A stretch of DNA of 54,010 nt from Sphingobacterium bovisgrunnientis (GTDB lineage: Bacteria; Bacteroidota; Bacteroidia; Sphingobacteriales; Sphingobacteriaceae). Shown here piece by piece: positions 1-8,641 of the stretch. The DNA lies in the NCBI RefSeq assembly GCF_009829085.1, contig NZ_WUQY01000028.1, positions 1 to 54,010 on the forward strand. The letters are read 5' to 3'. Made by a program: the position numbers and the translations under genes. How positions within the stretch are numbered: the first letter of the stretch is position 1; every line of letters starts with the position of its first letter. The notes below the pieces were generated by a model. It had not been told where the DNA came from, ran no database searches, and saw only the letters and a list, made by a program, of their open reading frames with translations.

Positions 1-27
1 TTAATAGCATTTTACTATCAACTAAAG

Positions 28-58
28 ACGCCTGCGAATTGTTAATTGCAGGCGTTTT
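28..58 (+). terminator. Rho-independent terminator
   Basis: ACGCCTGC (28-35) pairs with GCAGGCGT (48-55) and is followed by TTTT on the plus strand. It probably ends a plus-strand gene lying left of the window. On the minus strand the hairpin is followed only by CTTT, so termination in that direction is less likely. Confidence 0.75.
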
Positions 59-94
59 ATGTATTTAAGATATTTCTGGATAAATGCATAGGTA

Positions 95-187
95 TTATTC
101 AACGTTGTTTCCTATGATTGCTAATAAAAGTAAATAATAACCTTTTTCTAGTCCTAATTCTGCTGCTTTTTGTTCAATTGTTTTCAT
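95..187 (-). CDS. Possible 30-aa small protein
   Basis: An ATG-initiated frame of 30 codons that I do not recognise. The N-terminal half is charged (KTIEQKAAELGLEKG) and is followed by a short hydrophobic stretch (YYLLLLAII), giving a small amphipathic or membrane-touching peptide. No Shine-Dalgarno or convincing promoter is visible, which is normal in Bacteroidota. It ends about 40 bases before the hairpin at 28-55. The protein-like composition is the only support; it could be chance. Confidence 0.35.
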   Translation of the reverse strand: MKTIEQKAAELGLEKGYYLLLLAIIGNNVE

Positions 188-365
188 AATCTGATGTATT
201 TATGTTTATAGTTCGATTATGTTTATTCAATTGATGTGCCAAAAAAATATTTGAATTGGGATAAATCTGAAAAATTATTAATCTTACGTATTAAATCCGA
301 TGATTAAGGTTTTTGAGACGAGATGAATGTAATAAATACTTATATCTTGAGTATTTTTCCTTCTG
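188..365. other. AT-rich intergenic, nothing recognised
   Basis: Between the possible 30-aa ORF and the end of the heme oxygenase gene. I see no gene, clear hairpin or good promoter match here. Confidence 0.4.
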
Positions 366-896
366 TTATTCCCCAAATAATAGATAACCATCTCTCGCAC
401 CTTGAATGACTTTTTGAAGTTCGAATTCTTCTAATCCATTAATCAGTGCCTGAAATTCTTTCCATATTGCAGAAAGCTCTTCTTGATGTTGGGATAGGTA
501 TGCAAAAGGAAAACCCTCAAATGTATCATATTCATGTAGCTTTTTTAGTATCATCTTATTTCCTAACATAGCACCCAATACAATATAGATCAAACCCAAC
601 TTGTAGTGGCGATTCGTATTATTAATAACTACAGGTGATAAATTGTTTTTGATAGTTGATAAATGCTTTACATCAGAATACAGCGCAGATAGTTTCTGTT
701 CCAAAATGATTTCAAATTCTGGCCAATCTAAACTAACTTTTGGAAGAATTCCAGCTATATAATTGTATGATTTAAGAATAAAGTTATGGTAATGTGCTGT
801 GGTAAACTGATTTGAAAATAACAGCTTTGAATGCATCACATCCTCTATTTTATCGTGTAAATCTTGAGTCTCCGTTTTTAGAAGCGTATTATTCAT
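366..896 (-). CDS. Biliverdin-producing heme oxygenase (BphO-like)
   Basis: A 176-residue helical protein of the bacterial heme oxygenase family, which opens heme to biliverdin IXa, Fe and CO. The N-terminal LLKTETQDLHDKIED matches the helix carrying the proximal heme-ligand His (around residue 14), and GLIYIVLGAMLGNKMI matches the distal helix with its Gly-rich kink. Its start overlaps the end of the bacteriophytochrome gene by 8 bases, so the two are translationally coupled. Biliverdin is the phytochrome chromophore, and phytochrome-heme oxygenase operons are an established arrangement. The family call rests mostly on the helix motifs plus this context. Confidence 0.85.
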   Translation of the reverse strand: MNNTLLKTETQDLHDKIEDVMHSKLLFSNQFTTAHYHNFILKSYNYIAGILPKVSLDWPEFEIILEQKLSALYSDVKHLSTIKNNLSPVVINNTNRHYKLGLIYIVLGAMLGNKMILKKLHEYDTFEGFPFAYLSQHQEELSAIWKEFQALINGLEEFELQKVIQGARDGYLLFGE

Positions 897-3069
897 TTGG
901 AAAAATTAATTTAAATGCAGTTCCTTCTCCGACAATACTTTCAAAGCTAATAGTCGCATGTAGTCTGTCTACAATTCGTTTTACAATAGCCATTCCAACC
1001 CCAGTTCCTTCAAACTGGCTTGCATTAGCTAAACGTTTAAAGATGCTATAGACATGTTGTTTTTCGGATTCATCGATGCCGATCCCATTATCTTTTATTA
1101 TATATATCAGCTTATTATTTTCAATAACACTATATACTTCAATTGTAGTTATATTTTTTTTACTACTGAATTTTACAGCATTGTTAATTAAATTCATAAA
1201 TAGCTGATACAACAATGTTTTTTCTCCATATATGGGGTTAAGATCACCTAATATGATTTCAAAATTTTGAACTTTATGCGTTTGGATAGCCTGGTGAATT
1301 ATCTGATTAATGAAAGTCTCAGTTGAAACTGTCTCGAAAGGTAAGATGTGTATTGAAGTTTTTGTAGATTCAATAGTCTTATCAATAATTTCGTTTATCA
1401 AATGCGCTGCTGCGTGTATATTCTTCGCAAATTTATTGATGATTTCCTTGGACAACTGATCACGTGAATACATGAATTGTGCAGCTGTCATAATTGTTGA
1501 CAGCGGATTTTTCAGATCGTGAGACAATTCATGTGTATAAGTTTCTAGCTTATTATTCGCTTCTATCAACTGCTCATTAAGGCGTTTGACCTCATTCATT
1601 TTGCGCAACATTGATTCTTGAATCAACTTTTGAATGCGCATCAGAAAATCGTGATCAAATTTTGACCATTTCTCAGATTGACCTTTGACATCTTTTTTCC
1701 AAAGCTGGAAAGAAGTTCTAGGAGAATAGAGATAAGCATTTTTTTCTTCTGAAAATATTTGATGTTTTTCAGGAACTCCAGCCCATTTTTCTTCAATAAG
1801 AATTTCTTTTCTGAACCAATAAATAACAAATTCGTGGTCTTTATCACAACTAAATCGTGCAATACCAGTCCATGAGCTATTATCAATTTTTTTATCATTA
1901 GATAAGGTGAAGTTATGCGCAGTATAAATGTTGTCGGCATTTATTTCCTCATTAATGTGCGTGTGAATATCTTCCAGAATATATTCATTTGGTGTTTCTC
2001 CAAACCTCAAAATATGGTCAGGAGATTTTATTATTAATCCTGTCGCCGAAAGCGTGCGCATAAATTGAAGCGCAAACTCACCTAAAGTCTTTTCGAAAGA
2101 TTGATTATAAAACAGTTTTTCTTTTAATTCTAATTCGATTTCACTGATAATTTGATCTTGTTTTATTTGGATACGCTGTCTTTCTACCAAATATTTATTA
2201 GCTGCATAATGCGTTACAAAAAGTCCTAAACTCCGTTTATCGTAAGGAATGTATTTATGTGCAATGTTCTGGCAAGCGACTAATCCCCATAATTTATTAT
2301 CAATAATAATGGAAAAACTTGCGCTCGCGCGTACTCCAAAATTATTTAAATACTGTAAATGTACGGGCGACAGTGCGCGGACTTGAGATTTTGATAGGTC
2401 TATATTATGAGCAGAGAGGCCGTAAAGTGGTATTGTCTCCGCCTGTACATCGGAAGTTTGTCTTGATAAATTTTTAAGGTATAGTTGCCTAGCTTGTTGC
2501 GGTATGTCAAATTCAGGATAGCGGTAGCCGAGAATAGAATCTTCTTTTAATTTTTTCTTCTCTGCCACTACAATTCCACTATTATCCTCTAAAAACTGAT
2601 AGACCATTACACGATCAAAATCAATTATCTTTGAAATATTCTCGCACAGCGCCTGCCATACATTATCACTTCTTTCAAAATTCAGTTGAAAATCATTCAG
2701 CTGATTTAAAGCAATAACTATACTTTCATTTTTTTCCAGCTCCACGAATATATGTTCTTGAAAGACATATACTGTGAGATTGTAGCATTGGTCGTTTACA
2801 ATTACTTGTTTTGTGTGAGGATTATCTTCTAAATATGGAATTTGCGTGCTATCAATTTTCGTATCGCTATCTATGTGTTTTAATAATTCATTAATATGAA
2901 TATTTATTGCGCTAGTTATCCCAATTGGTAACCATTCGTTGCAATTTTCACTTATAGCAATGCACTCACCTAATAAATTAAAAACTACGAGGTAGCCAAA
3001 ATTTTGGATTCTTCCACATAAATGAATCTGTTCCTCTTCACAGTCTAGTGTTTTTAAGTCTTTAATCAT
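889..3069 (-). CDS. Bacteriophytochrome sensor histidine kinase
   Basis: A red/far-red light sensor kinase of about 726 residues with PAS-GAF-PHY-HisKA-HATPase_c order. Cys10, just before EEEQIHLCGRIQNFG, aligns with the biliverdin-attachment Cys of bacteriophytochromes. The GAF domain has the DIPQQAR motif (DIP Asp) and SPVHLQYL (His237), but the usual ACHN/ACHH is ACQN, so the D-ring His position is Gln267. PRTSF marks the PHY tongue. The kinase has an H-box SHDLKNP (His517), N-box MNLINNAVKFS, DNGIGI and GTGVGMAIV. The ATG at 3069 is preferred over an adjacent TTG at 3072. It is cotranscribed with the heme oxygenase downstream. No response regulator gene is adjacent, so its partner must be encoded elsewhere. 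Confidence 0.95.
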   Translation of the reverse strand: MIKDLKTLDCEEEQIHLCGRIQNFGYLVVFNLLGECIAISENCNEWLPIGITSAINIHINELLKHIDSDTKIDSTQIPYLEDNPHTKQVIVNDQCYNLTVYVFQEHIFVELEKNESIVIALNQLNDFQLNFERSDNVWQALCENISKIIDFDRVMVYQFLEDNSGIVVAEKKKLKEDSILGYRYPEFDIPQQARQLYLKNLSRQTSDVQAETIPLYGLSAHNIDLSKSQVRALSPVHLQYLNNFGVRASASFSIIIDNKLWGLVACQNIAHKYIPYDKRSLGLFVTHYAANKYLVERQRIQIKQDQIISEIELELKEKLFYNQSFEKTLGEFALQFMRTLSATGLIIKSPDHILRFGETPNEYILEDIHTHINEEINADNIYTAHNFTLSNDKKIDNSSWTGIARFSCDKDHEFVIYWFRKEILIEEKWAGVPEKHQIFSEEKNAYLYSPRTSFQLWKKDVKGQSEKWSKFDHDFLMRIQKLIQESMLRKMNEVKRLNEQLIEANNKLETYTHELSHDLKNPLSTIMTAAQFMYSRDQLSKEIINKFAKNIHAAAHLINEIIDKTIESTKTSIHILPFETVSTETFINQIIHQAIQTHKVQNFEIILGDLNPIYGEKTLLYQLFMNLINNAVKFSSKKNITTIEVYSVIENNKLIYIIKDNGIGIDESEKQHVYSIFKRLANASQFEGTGVGMAIVKRIVDRLHATISFESIVGEGTAFKLIFPNE

Positions 3070-3311
3070 CAAGGTGTGAATAGATGGATTAAATATACTT
3101 AATTGTAGGTGATCTAGTCTGTCATATTGTTGATATGTAACTAAGGTGATATAATATTTTTATTGAGGTATAATTATTAATACTGTTGAAACTTACAAAA
3201 TAATTGTTTATTGATATTTAATAAAAGTCAAACTTGGAAAATCATTTTCCAATAAAAGTAAGTTAATTATTTTAAGAGTATGTATGCTATATGATATCCG
3301 CTAATAGATTA

Positions 3312-4252
3312 TTATTCCTTGTGCATATCAAATGAAAATCTTCTCGCAATGCTAAATCCCCATCTGAATTGACCTTTTGTCCAACTACTAGTCGTTTCAG
3401 TAATGTATTGCGATTCTTGTACAGCATTTGCATTGGTGAAATTTAGATGAAAAACGTGACCTCCTGTTTCTATCTCTAAGCCTACACCCAATGCATTGTA
3501 GAATTTATTTCCGCTGATATTTTCGATATAATCTTTCTTTTCTTTATTCCGAAAAGGAGCAATGTAGTCTGCTATGAGGGCCATAATTTTCGTGAATTTT
3601 AATCGTCCTCCGACAACGAGAGCAAAGGTTGTATTTTGTTCACCAAAAGCGGTGTAGTTTTGATGGATGTAGCTCGGAACCACCACTAATGAAAATGCTG
3701 AACTAAATTTCCGGGCTATGATCAATTGATTCGCATACGTCAATCTATCTCCAAATTTGGTGAAACTGCTCGCAGCAGTTGGGTGATCTGATTTGTCCAT
3801 AGCGGAAGTGGTCGCACTTCCAAAAAAAGCTATACTTACAGGTATTTTATTATCGTTTGTTTGTTCTAAAAATTTGTATTTCACATTCGTTTCGAACAAT
3901 TGTGTTAATTCTGAAGCTCCTTTTGCACGTGCAATTCCAATATTTGAATTATCACTAATTCCATAATCAAAACCAATACGGATATCTGAAGCATGATCCA
4001 AACCAAAAAATTGACTAGCACCTGCACCTTTGCCCGCTATATCACCAAATCGGTGATCAACCCAAAATCTAATTCTTTTTTGTGTATGGTTTCGATAGTT
4101 TGAATATTTATCAGCTTTCCGGATTTGAATGTTGCGGACACTTTCTCTGTCTCATCCGCTACTGTTACTAAATTTTCTAATGATTCCTGAGCAAAACTTG
4201 CTAGTGGTAAAACAAATAGTAAAAGAAGTATATAATTGGTTATTTTATTCAT
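3312..4252 (-). pseudogene. DUF5777 family beta-barrel protein, frameshifted
   Basis: Two frames together make one DUF5777-type outer-membrane barrel protein of about 313 residues. The first part has a signal peptide (MNKITNYILLLLFVLPLASFAQ) and ends at KKELDF in the wrong frame. The second part continues as HRFGDIAGKGAGASQFFGLD and ASDIRIGFDYGISD. One T lost from a T-run (plus-strand A-run 4064-4067) would explain the break; restoring it gives KKELDFWVDHRFGD. DUF5777 genes commonly neighbour YceI genes, as here. It may be a real pseudogene or a homopolymer sequencing error. Confidence 0.85.
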
Positions 4253-4270
4253 TTCTATTATTTTATAATG

Positions 4271-4816
4271 TTAATACACTTCTACTTTGTTAAATTGAGC
4301 TGCAATCTTAACTTGGATTACTTCGGCTATATTTTTACCAACAATGGATGGAACTTTGATATTATGGTCTACTAACTTTATATCAAAGTTTAAAATAGTA
4401 GAGAGCTGATTGTTATTAAGGACAATAGTAGCTTTGGTCGTATAGTCTTTGGTTATACCATGAATAAGTAATTTTCCTGAAATATCTACATTATACGTAC
4501 CATTTCCTTTAATCTGTTGGGGATTTAAAATCTTTCCTTTGAATTCCGCAAACGGATATTTATCACTTTCCATATAATTCTCATTAAAATGCTCTTGCAT
4601 AAGTTTCTTGGTAAATTCAAAAGTGTTAATCTTTACTTTGAAAATGATATCACCGTTGTCTAAATTAAAAGCTGCCGCCAGTTTTTGAGTTTTAGCTTGA
4701 TTATTTTCTATGGGTGTACTACTAAAAAAGGTGATTTGTCCATTTTTAACATTAAAAATATTGGACTGAGCATGCGATGAAAAACTCCATCCCCCTACGA
4801 TAAATAGGAGACAGCT
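4271..4816 (-). pseudogene. YceI family protein lacking its start codon
   Basis: The frame encodes most of a signal peptide (LLFIVGGWSFSSHAQ) and then a YceI-type lipocalin-fold protein: NGQITFFSSTPIENNQA, FEFTKKLMQEHFNENYMESDKYP and a C-terminal half typical of YceI. No ATG, GTG or TTG lies between the signal peptide and an in-frame stop at 4817-4819, so the first few residues and the promoter are missing. The first Met (codon starting at 4600) is well inside the domain. YceI proteins are periplasmic, isoprenoid-binding-like proteins. The lost 5' end abuts the remnant of a divergent gene, suggesting a deletion removed both starts. The frameshifted DUF5777 gene lies 18 bases downstream. Confidence 0.75.
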
Positions 4817-5391
4817 TTAGATTTGACAGAGGTGAAAGGTGCTGGACAACAGAAATTGAGTGAAATATAGGATTATTGTATACTCAGCCGATTACTAACA
4901 GATTAAGTATGAGTACAGGTGCATTGTATTCACGAAAAAAATATGAATCGCCATATAGTTTTTATAAACCTAAAAATCCTTATAAAGGAAGCCATACTCC
5001 GAAGGATGTATCGGCGGTCTGTGATGTGTTATCAGTGCCTATTTTGGTTAATCATAAAATTTTTCAAGCTAAATCATATACGATAACAGCGAGTAGAGGT
5101 TTGTCAAGTTACATTATGCTGAAAGAAAAATACGATTTCACTTATACTGGTGAAGGGTATAAGTCTTACAATACCAGTTACACTTTGAATGGGAAGAATC
5201 AACATTATTTTGGTGTAGCAGATTTCTCCGTTTCTTTTGATTGAAAAATAAATAACAAATTTAGTATAGGAATACGACCGTTTATGCAAATACCATTGAC
5301 CGGGATTGGATATGGTCGTACAAATTTACAGTCTAGAGGTGTGGCTGTAAGTTTTGGAATTGACCTTAGTAAATTGGATAGCTTTCTTTAA
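4808..5391 (+). pseudogene. Outer-membrane beta-barrel protein remnant
   Basis: The C-terminal part of an outer-membrane barrel protein with its N-terminus missing. The frame from 4808 reads ETALDLTEVKGAGQQKLSEI and ends in a TAG (4868-4870). The frame then shifts, and LLYTQPITNRLSMSTGALYS continues to FSVSFD, stopped by TGA at 5242-5244. The same frame resumes as KINNKFSIGIRPFMQIPLTG and ends in VAVSFGIDLSKLDSFL at 5391, a typical barrel terminus. So there are at least one frameshift and one nonsense codon (possibly TGG to TGA). The family is judged from alternating beta-strand patterns; the function is unknown. Confidence 0.7.
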
Positions 5392-5394
5392 CAG

Positions 5395-5421
5395 AAAGAG
5401 AGGTTTTATGACCTCTCTTTT
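5395..5421. terminator. Bidirectional terminator between convergent genes
   Basis: AAAGAGAGGT (5395-5404) pairs with ACCTCTCTTT (5411-5420). It sits between the end of the barrel remnant and the end of the lipoprotein gene on the other strand, with T on one side and A on the other. Confidence 0.75.
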
Positions 5422-5427
5422 ATGTTA

Positions 5428-5838
5428 TTAATTTCCAATTTCATTATCTGTTAAGACAATTTTTGTGATCATATTGTCAGGAGGAATAGGAGATCCTGCG
5501 CCTCGATATTCGGCATATATTCTCACTTTACCAATTGAATAATTTGCTGTAAATATATAATTGCCAATAGTGGCAGGTAATAGCTCATATGTTGTTTGAT
5601 TGTTGTCGTATGAAATCGCCACGCTTACATGACCATCCTCAAAATATCTTTGGTCTAAATCTGCAACATTTTGTTCAAACCTATATGCCTTAGGCTCTGT
5701 CTGAACCCATTGATTAGATTTGATAGTGTACACATAACTTACTCCTGGTAGAGCATTAGTTATATATTCTTTTGTGCAGGAACTTAGTGTGGCTAGGGAT
5801 GCGCTAGCAATAGCTAATGCAATTAGTATGCGTTTCAT
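5428..5838 (-). CDS. Small lipoprotein of unknown function
   Basis: A 136-residue protein with a lipoprotein signal peptide (MKRILIALAIASASLATLSSC; lipobox LSSC, Cys at residue 21). The rest is a small beta-rich domain (VSYVYTIKSNQWVQ, HVSVAISYDNNQTTYELLPA, GNYIFTANYSIGKVRIYAEY). I recognise no named family. It should be anchored in the envelope. It is a single gene with a terminator at its end. Confidence 0.8.
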   Translation of the reverse strand: MKRILIALAIASASLATLSSCTKEYITNALPGVSYVYTIKSNQWVQTEPKAYRFEQNVADLDQRYFEDGHVSVAISYDNNQTTYELLPATIGNYIFTANYSIGKVRIYAEYRGAGSPIPPDNMITKIVLTDNEIGN

Positions 5839-5933
5839 GTGTATTGAAGTTAAAATAATTAATACTAGTTTTTAAGTGTGACCTCGAATTTCAATAATAG
5901 TTTAATGTAGAACGTTATTATTTTAATCTTACA

Positions 5934-6752
5934 TTATTTTATGAAATTACTTTTTCTCTCAATAGTAACATTATCCCCAGTCAAAGCCGACCCATCTTTA
6001 TCTACTAATGTCAGTTGGATTGTTGTTTCACCATTAGGCAAATTTGTAATTTCGTAAGGAATCCATCTATCCAACATAAATTCTTGACCATTTATTACAG
6101 CCTTAACTTTGTTTCCTTCAGGCGAAATATCTGTGTTGACTACAAAAAAATCTAACAAAACAGAATTCGTATCGTCACCTTTGTAATCTCCTTTAGGTCG
6201 GCTGTAGAATAAAGATGGTTCTGTCGGTACATTTTGTTCTTCAACCTTGCCGTCCGAATTAACTTTAAATTTGATCAATTTAGATGCGTCAGTGGTCTTT
6301 ATTGACTCGTGAAAGGAACGAGATAAAAATGATTGCAAATAATGCTCAGAGTTAATCGGCACATTAAACGTATGTTCAGGTTTATACAAAGCCACATATG
6401 GTGCATTGTTCAGAATGAAATGGATATGTTGTCCTTCAGCCGAATTTGCCATATGGTGGACATGGTCTGTTTGATCTGTTAAATTAAAGTTATTTACTGC
6501 ATATTTGATCGTAACTTTAGCGGAATCATTTCCTAATTTTTCTGACGATAATGAAGAAACCGTTAATGTCGCACCTGGAAATTCTTTCGCATGTGGTAAT
6601 GGTGTGACTTCAATCGCTATTGCGGTATCTGCATATGTTAAAGAGTCTTGTGTTGAATTCGTGTTTGAATTATTGGGTGAATTACACGAAAAAGTAAGGA
6701 ATAATCCACAAGTAGCGGTTAAAATAAGATTTTTTGATATAATATTTTTCAT
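5934..6752 (-). CDS. Conserved lipoprotein with HxH motif (DUF4399-like)
   Basis: About 272 residues. The ATG at 6752 (MKNIISKNLILTATCGLFL, lipobox TFSC) is preferred over a TTG 24 bases upstream because it starts the signal peptide directly. A Ser/Thr/Asn-rich linker follows, then a domain with VHHMANSAEGQHIHFILNN and ALYKPEHTFNVP resembling DUF4399 proteins, which carry a conserved His-x-His. The C-terminal part (GQEFMLDRWIPYEI, LTLVDKDGSALTG) resembles an Ig-like fold. Similar Sphingobacteriaceae proteins carry vague database names; I assign no function. It lies 57 bases after hemL on the same strand and may be transcribed with it. Confidence 0.7.
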   Translation of the reverse strand: MKNIISKNLILTATCGLFLTFSCNSPNNSNTNSTQDSLTYADTAIAIEVTPLPHAKEFPGATLTVSSLSSEKLGNDSAKVTIKYAVNNFNLTDQTDHVHHMANSAEGQHIHFILNNAPYVALYKPEHTFNVPINSEHYLQSFLSRSFHESIKTTDASKLIKFKVNSDGKVEEQNVPTEPSLFYSRPKGDYKGDDTNSVLLDFFVVNTDISPEGNKVKAVINGQEFMLDRWIPYEITNLPNGETTIQLTLVDKDGSALTGDNVTIERKSNFIK

Positions 6753-6809
6753 GAGAAAATGGTTTATTGTAATCAATACTAATTACAACAAACCATCACC
6801 TCAAAAGTT

Positions 6810-8117
6810 TTATGCGAAAGCGACTAAAAGAGCTTCCTTAATAGCTGAAATTGCTGTTGACAAATCTTCTTGCGTATGAGCAGAAGAAATAAAACCTACT
6901 TCATAACCCGATGGACCAAAGTAAATTCCTCTATTCAACAATCCACGGTGCATGATTTTATATTTAATCATTGAATTAGGATCAATTTGATCAGCCGATT
7001 TAATAGCTTCTTGCGAAGTGAATGCAAACCAAAAAATAGAGCCAATTGTGAAAATCTTCACCTCAAGTTTCTTCTCTTCTATGAAAGCACGGATTTCTTC
7101 GACGAAAGCTGATGTTGTTTGCTCTTGTTTTTCGTAGAATCCAGGTTGTGCTAGGATACTTAATGCTGCAATACCTGCAGCCATTGCTACTGGATTACCA
7201 GACAAAGTCCCCGCTTGATAAACCCCACCATCTGGTGAAATATGCCCCATGATTTCTGCCGACGCACCATAAGCTCCAACAGGCATACCGCCACCTATGA
7301 TTTTACCATACGTCAAAATATCAGGCTGAATATCGTAATATGCTGCAGCTCCTTCAAATCCTAAACGGAAACCTGTGATAACTTCATCAAAAATCAATAG
7401 AGACCCGTTAGCTTTTGTAATTTTTCGTAAGAACTGTACGTAATCTTTATCTTGAATCAACAAGCCATTATTCGCAGGTACACCTTCAATAATAACAGCT
7501 GCGATTTGATCTTTGAAATCCACGAAAACTTGTTCTAGAGCTGCTTTGTCATTTAAGCCGATTACGATAGTTTCATCTGCAAACGCTTTAGGAACACCTG
7601 CCGAAGATGTTTCTCCAAAAGTTACTAATCCCGAACCAGCTTTTACCAGTAAAGAATCCGAGTGTCCATGATAACAGCCTTCGAATTTGACGATCTTATC
7701 ACGTCTTGTATAGCCTCTAGCTAAACGAATTGCTGACATAACCGCTTCTGTACCCGAACTTACAAAACGGATTTTCTCCACATATTTGTTGTTGGAAATA
7801 ATCAATTCGGCTAACTCATTTTCTAATGCAGTAGGCGCACCAAAACTCAAACCTTTACCCAATTGCGCTTGTACAGCTTCACGGATTTCAGGATTGTTGT
7901 GACCCAATATAAGCGGCCCCCAAGAACAACAAAAATCTATAAACTCATTTCCATCGGCATCCCAAAGATGTGCTTTGTCGCCTCTTTCGATAAATAATGG
8001 CGTGCCATATACCGATTTGAATGCGCGAACGGGTGAATTTACCCCCCCCGGAAAATAGTTTTTTGCTTTTTCGAAAAGTTCAGCTGACTTTTCTCTAGAT
8101 ATATCTTGTGCTTTCAT
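6810..8117 (-). CDS. hemL: Glutamate-1-semialdehyde 2,1-aminomutase
   Basis: The PLP enzyme that converts glutamate-1-semialdehyde to 5-aminolevulinate, the second step of the C5 heme pathway. At 435 residues it is full length. It shows the N-terminal FPGGVNSPVRAF, WGPLILGH, the SSGTEAVMSAIRLAR phosphate-binding region, EGCYHGHSD, DEVITGFR and TYGKIIGGGMPVGAYG with the Schiff-base Lys272. An eight-C run near the start (plus strand, within 8041-8050) encodes the PGGV region and is intact. The other hem genes lie upstream on the same strand; the gap to hemB contains a frameshifted plus-strand gene. Confidence 0.97.
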   Translation of the reverse strand: MKAQDISREKSAELFEKAKNYFPGGVNSPVRAFKSVYGTPLFIERGDKAHLWDADGNEFIDFCCSWGPLILGHNNPEIREAVQAQLGKGLSFGAPTALENELAELIISNNKYVEKIRFVSSGTEAVMSAIRLARGYTRRDKIVKFEGCYHGHSDSLLVKAGSGLVTFGETSSAGVPKAFADETIVIGLNDKAALEQVFVDFKDQIAAVIIEGVPANNGLLIQDKDYVQFLRKITKANGSLLIFDEVITGFRLGFEGAAAYYDIQPDILTYGKIIGGGMPVGAYGASAEIMGHISPDGGVYQAGTLSGNPVAMAAGIAALSILAQPGFYEKQEQTTSAFVEEIRAFIEEKKLEVKIFTIGSIFWFAFTSQEAIKSADQIDPNSMIKYKIMHRGLLNRGIYFGPSGYEVGFISSAHTQEDLSTAISAIKEALLVAFA

Positions 8118-8195
8118 GTGCTTATTTCAATAGTCTTGCGAAGTTAGAGATTTATATGTAAATTATGTTCATGACCAAGTCAGGAAATGTTAATT

Positions 8196-8539
8196 ATGAG
8201 TCGTAAACTGAGAACAGATGAAATTGCTCTTATATCCTTCCTGTTGGAAGGTGCTGAATTAAAAAACATTTTACTTCATATTTAGATAGCTTTTTTGTAG
8301 AAGATATGAATGATGGAGGAATGGGAAGTTTAAAATTTTTATATGATTGTGAACAGTCATATGGAGGAGTAATTGTTGAGGCTGAATATATTGATTTGGA
8401 TGGGGTACTGGTATTAATATCCTTAATAATGACTAAAGAAAATCAATTGTATGAATTAAATGTATTTAAAGGAGACTTCTTATCGTTAAAAAAATTTCCT
8501 AAAGTTAGTCAAATTTTAAATAAAAGGATTTTTAATTAA
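8196..8539 (+). pseudogene. DUF6984-like small protein, frameshifted
   Basis: An ATG at 8196 opens MSRKLRTDEIALISFLLEGA and ELKNILLHI, then hits TAG at 8283-8285. A neighbouring frame continues as LDSFFVEDMNDGG, MGSLKFLYDCEQSYGG and on to the stop at 8539. Adding one T in the ATTT at 8280-8283 joins them as HILDSFFVEDMNDGG. The joined product of about 114 residues resembles DUF6984-type small proteins; that family label is tentative. Function unknown. It is the only plus-strand gene among the hem genes. Confidence 0.65.
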
Positions 8540-8579
8540 TAAAGACTCAAAAATTTCTTGAGCCTTTGTCTTATATTGT

Positions 8580-8625
8580 CATCTAGACCTCAGGAAGATA
8601 TCATAAGATTCTTGAGGTCTAGATG
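8580..8625. terminator. Long hairpin between convergent genes
   Basis: CATCTAGACCTCA (8580-8592) pairs with TGAGGTCTAGATG (8613-8625); four further inner pairs make about 17 bp around a roughly 12-base loop. It lies between the end of the small plus-strand pseudogene and the end of hemB. No T-run follows on either strand, so it may be a weak bidirectional terminator or an mRNA-stabilising structure. Confidence 0.5.
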
Positions 8626-8641
8626 AAGTGTTATATAAATT

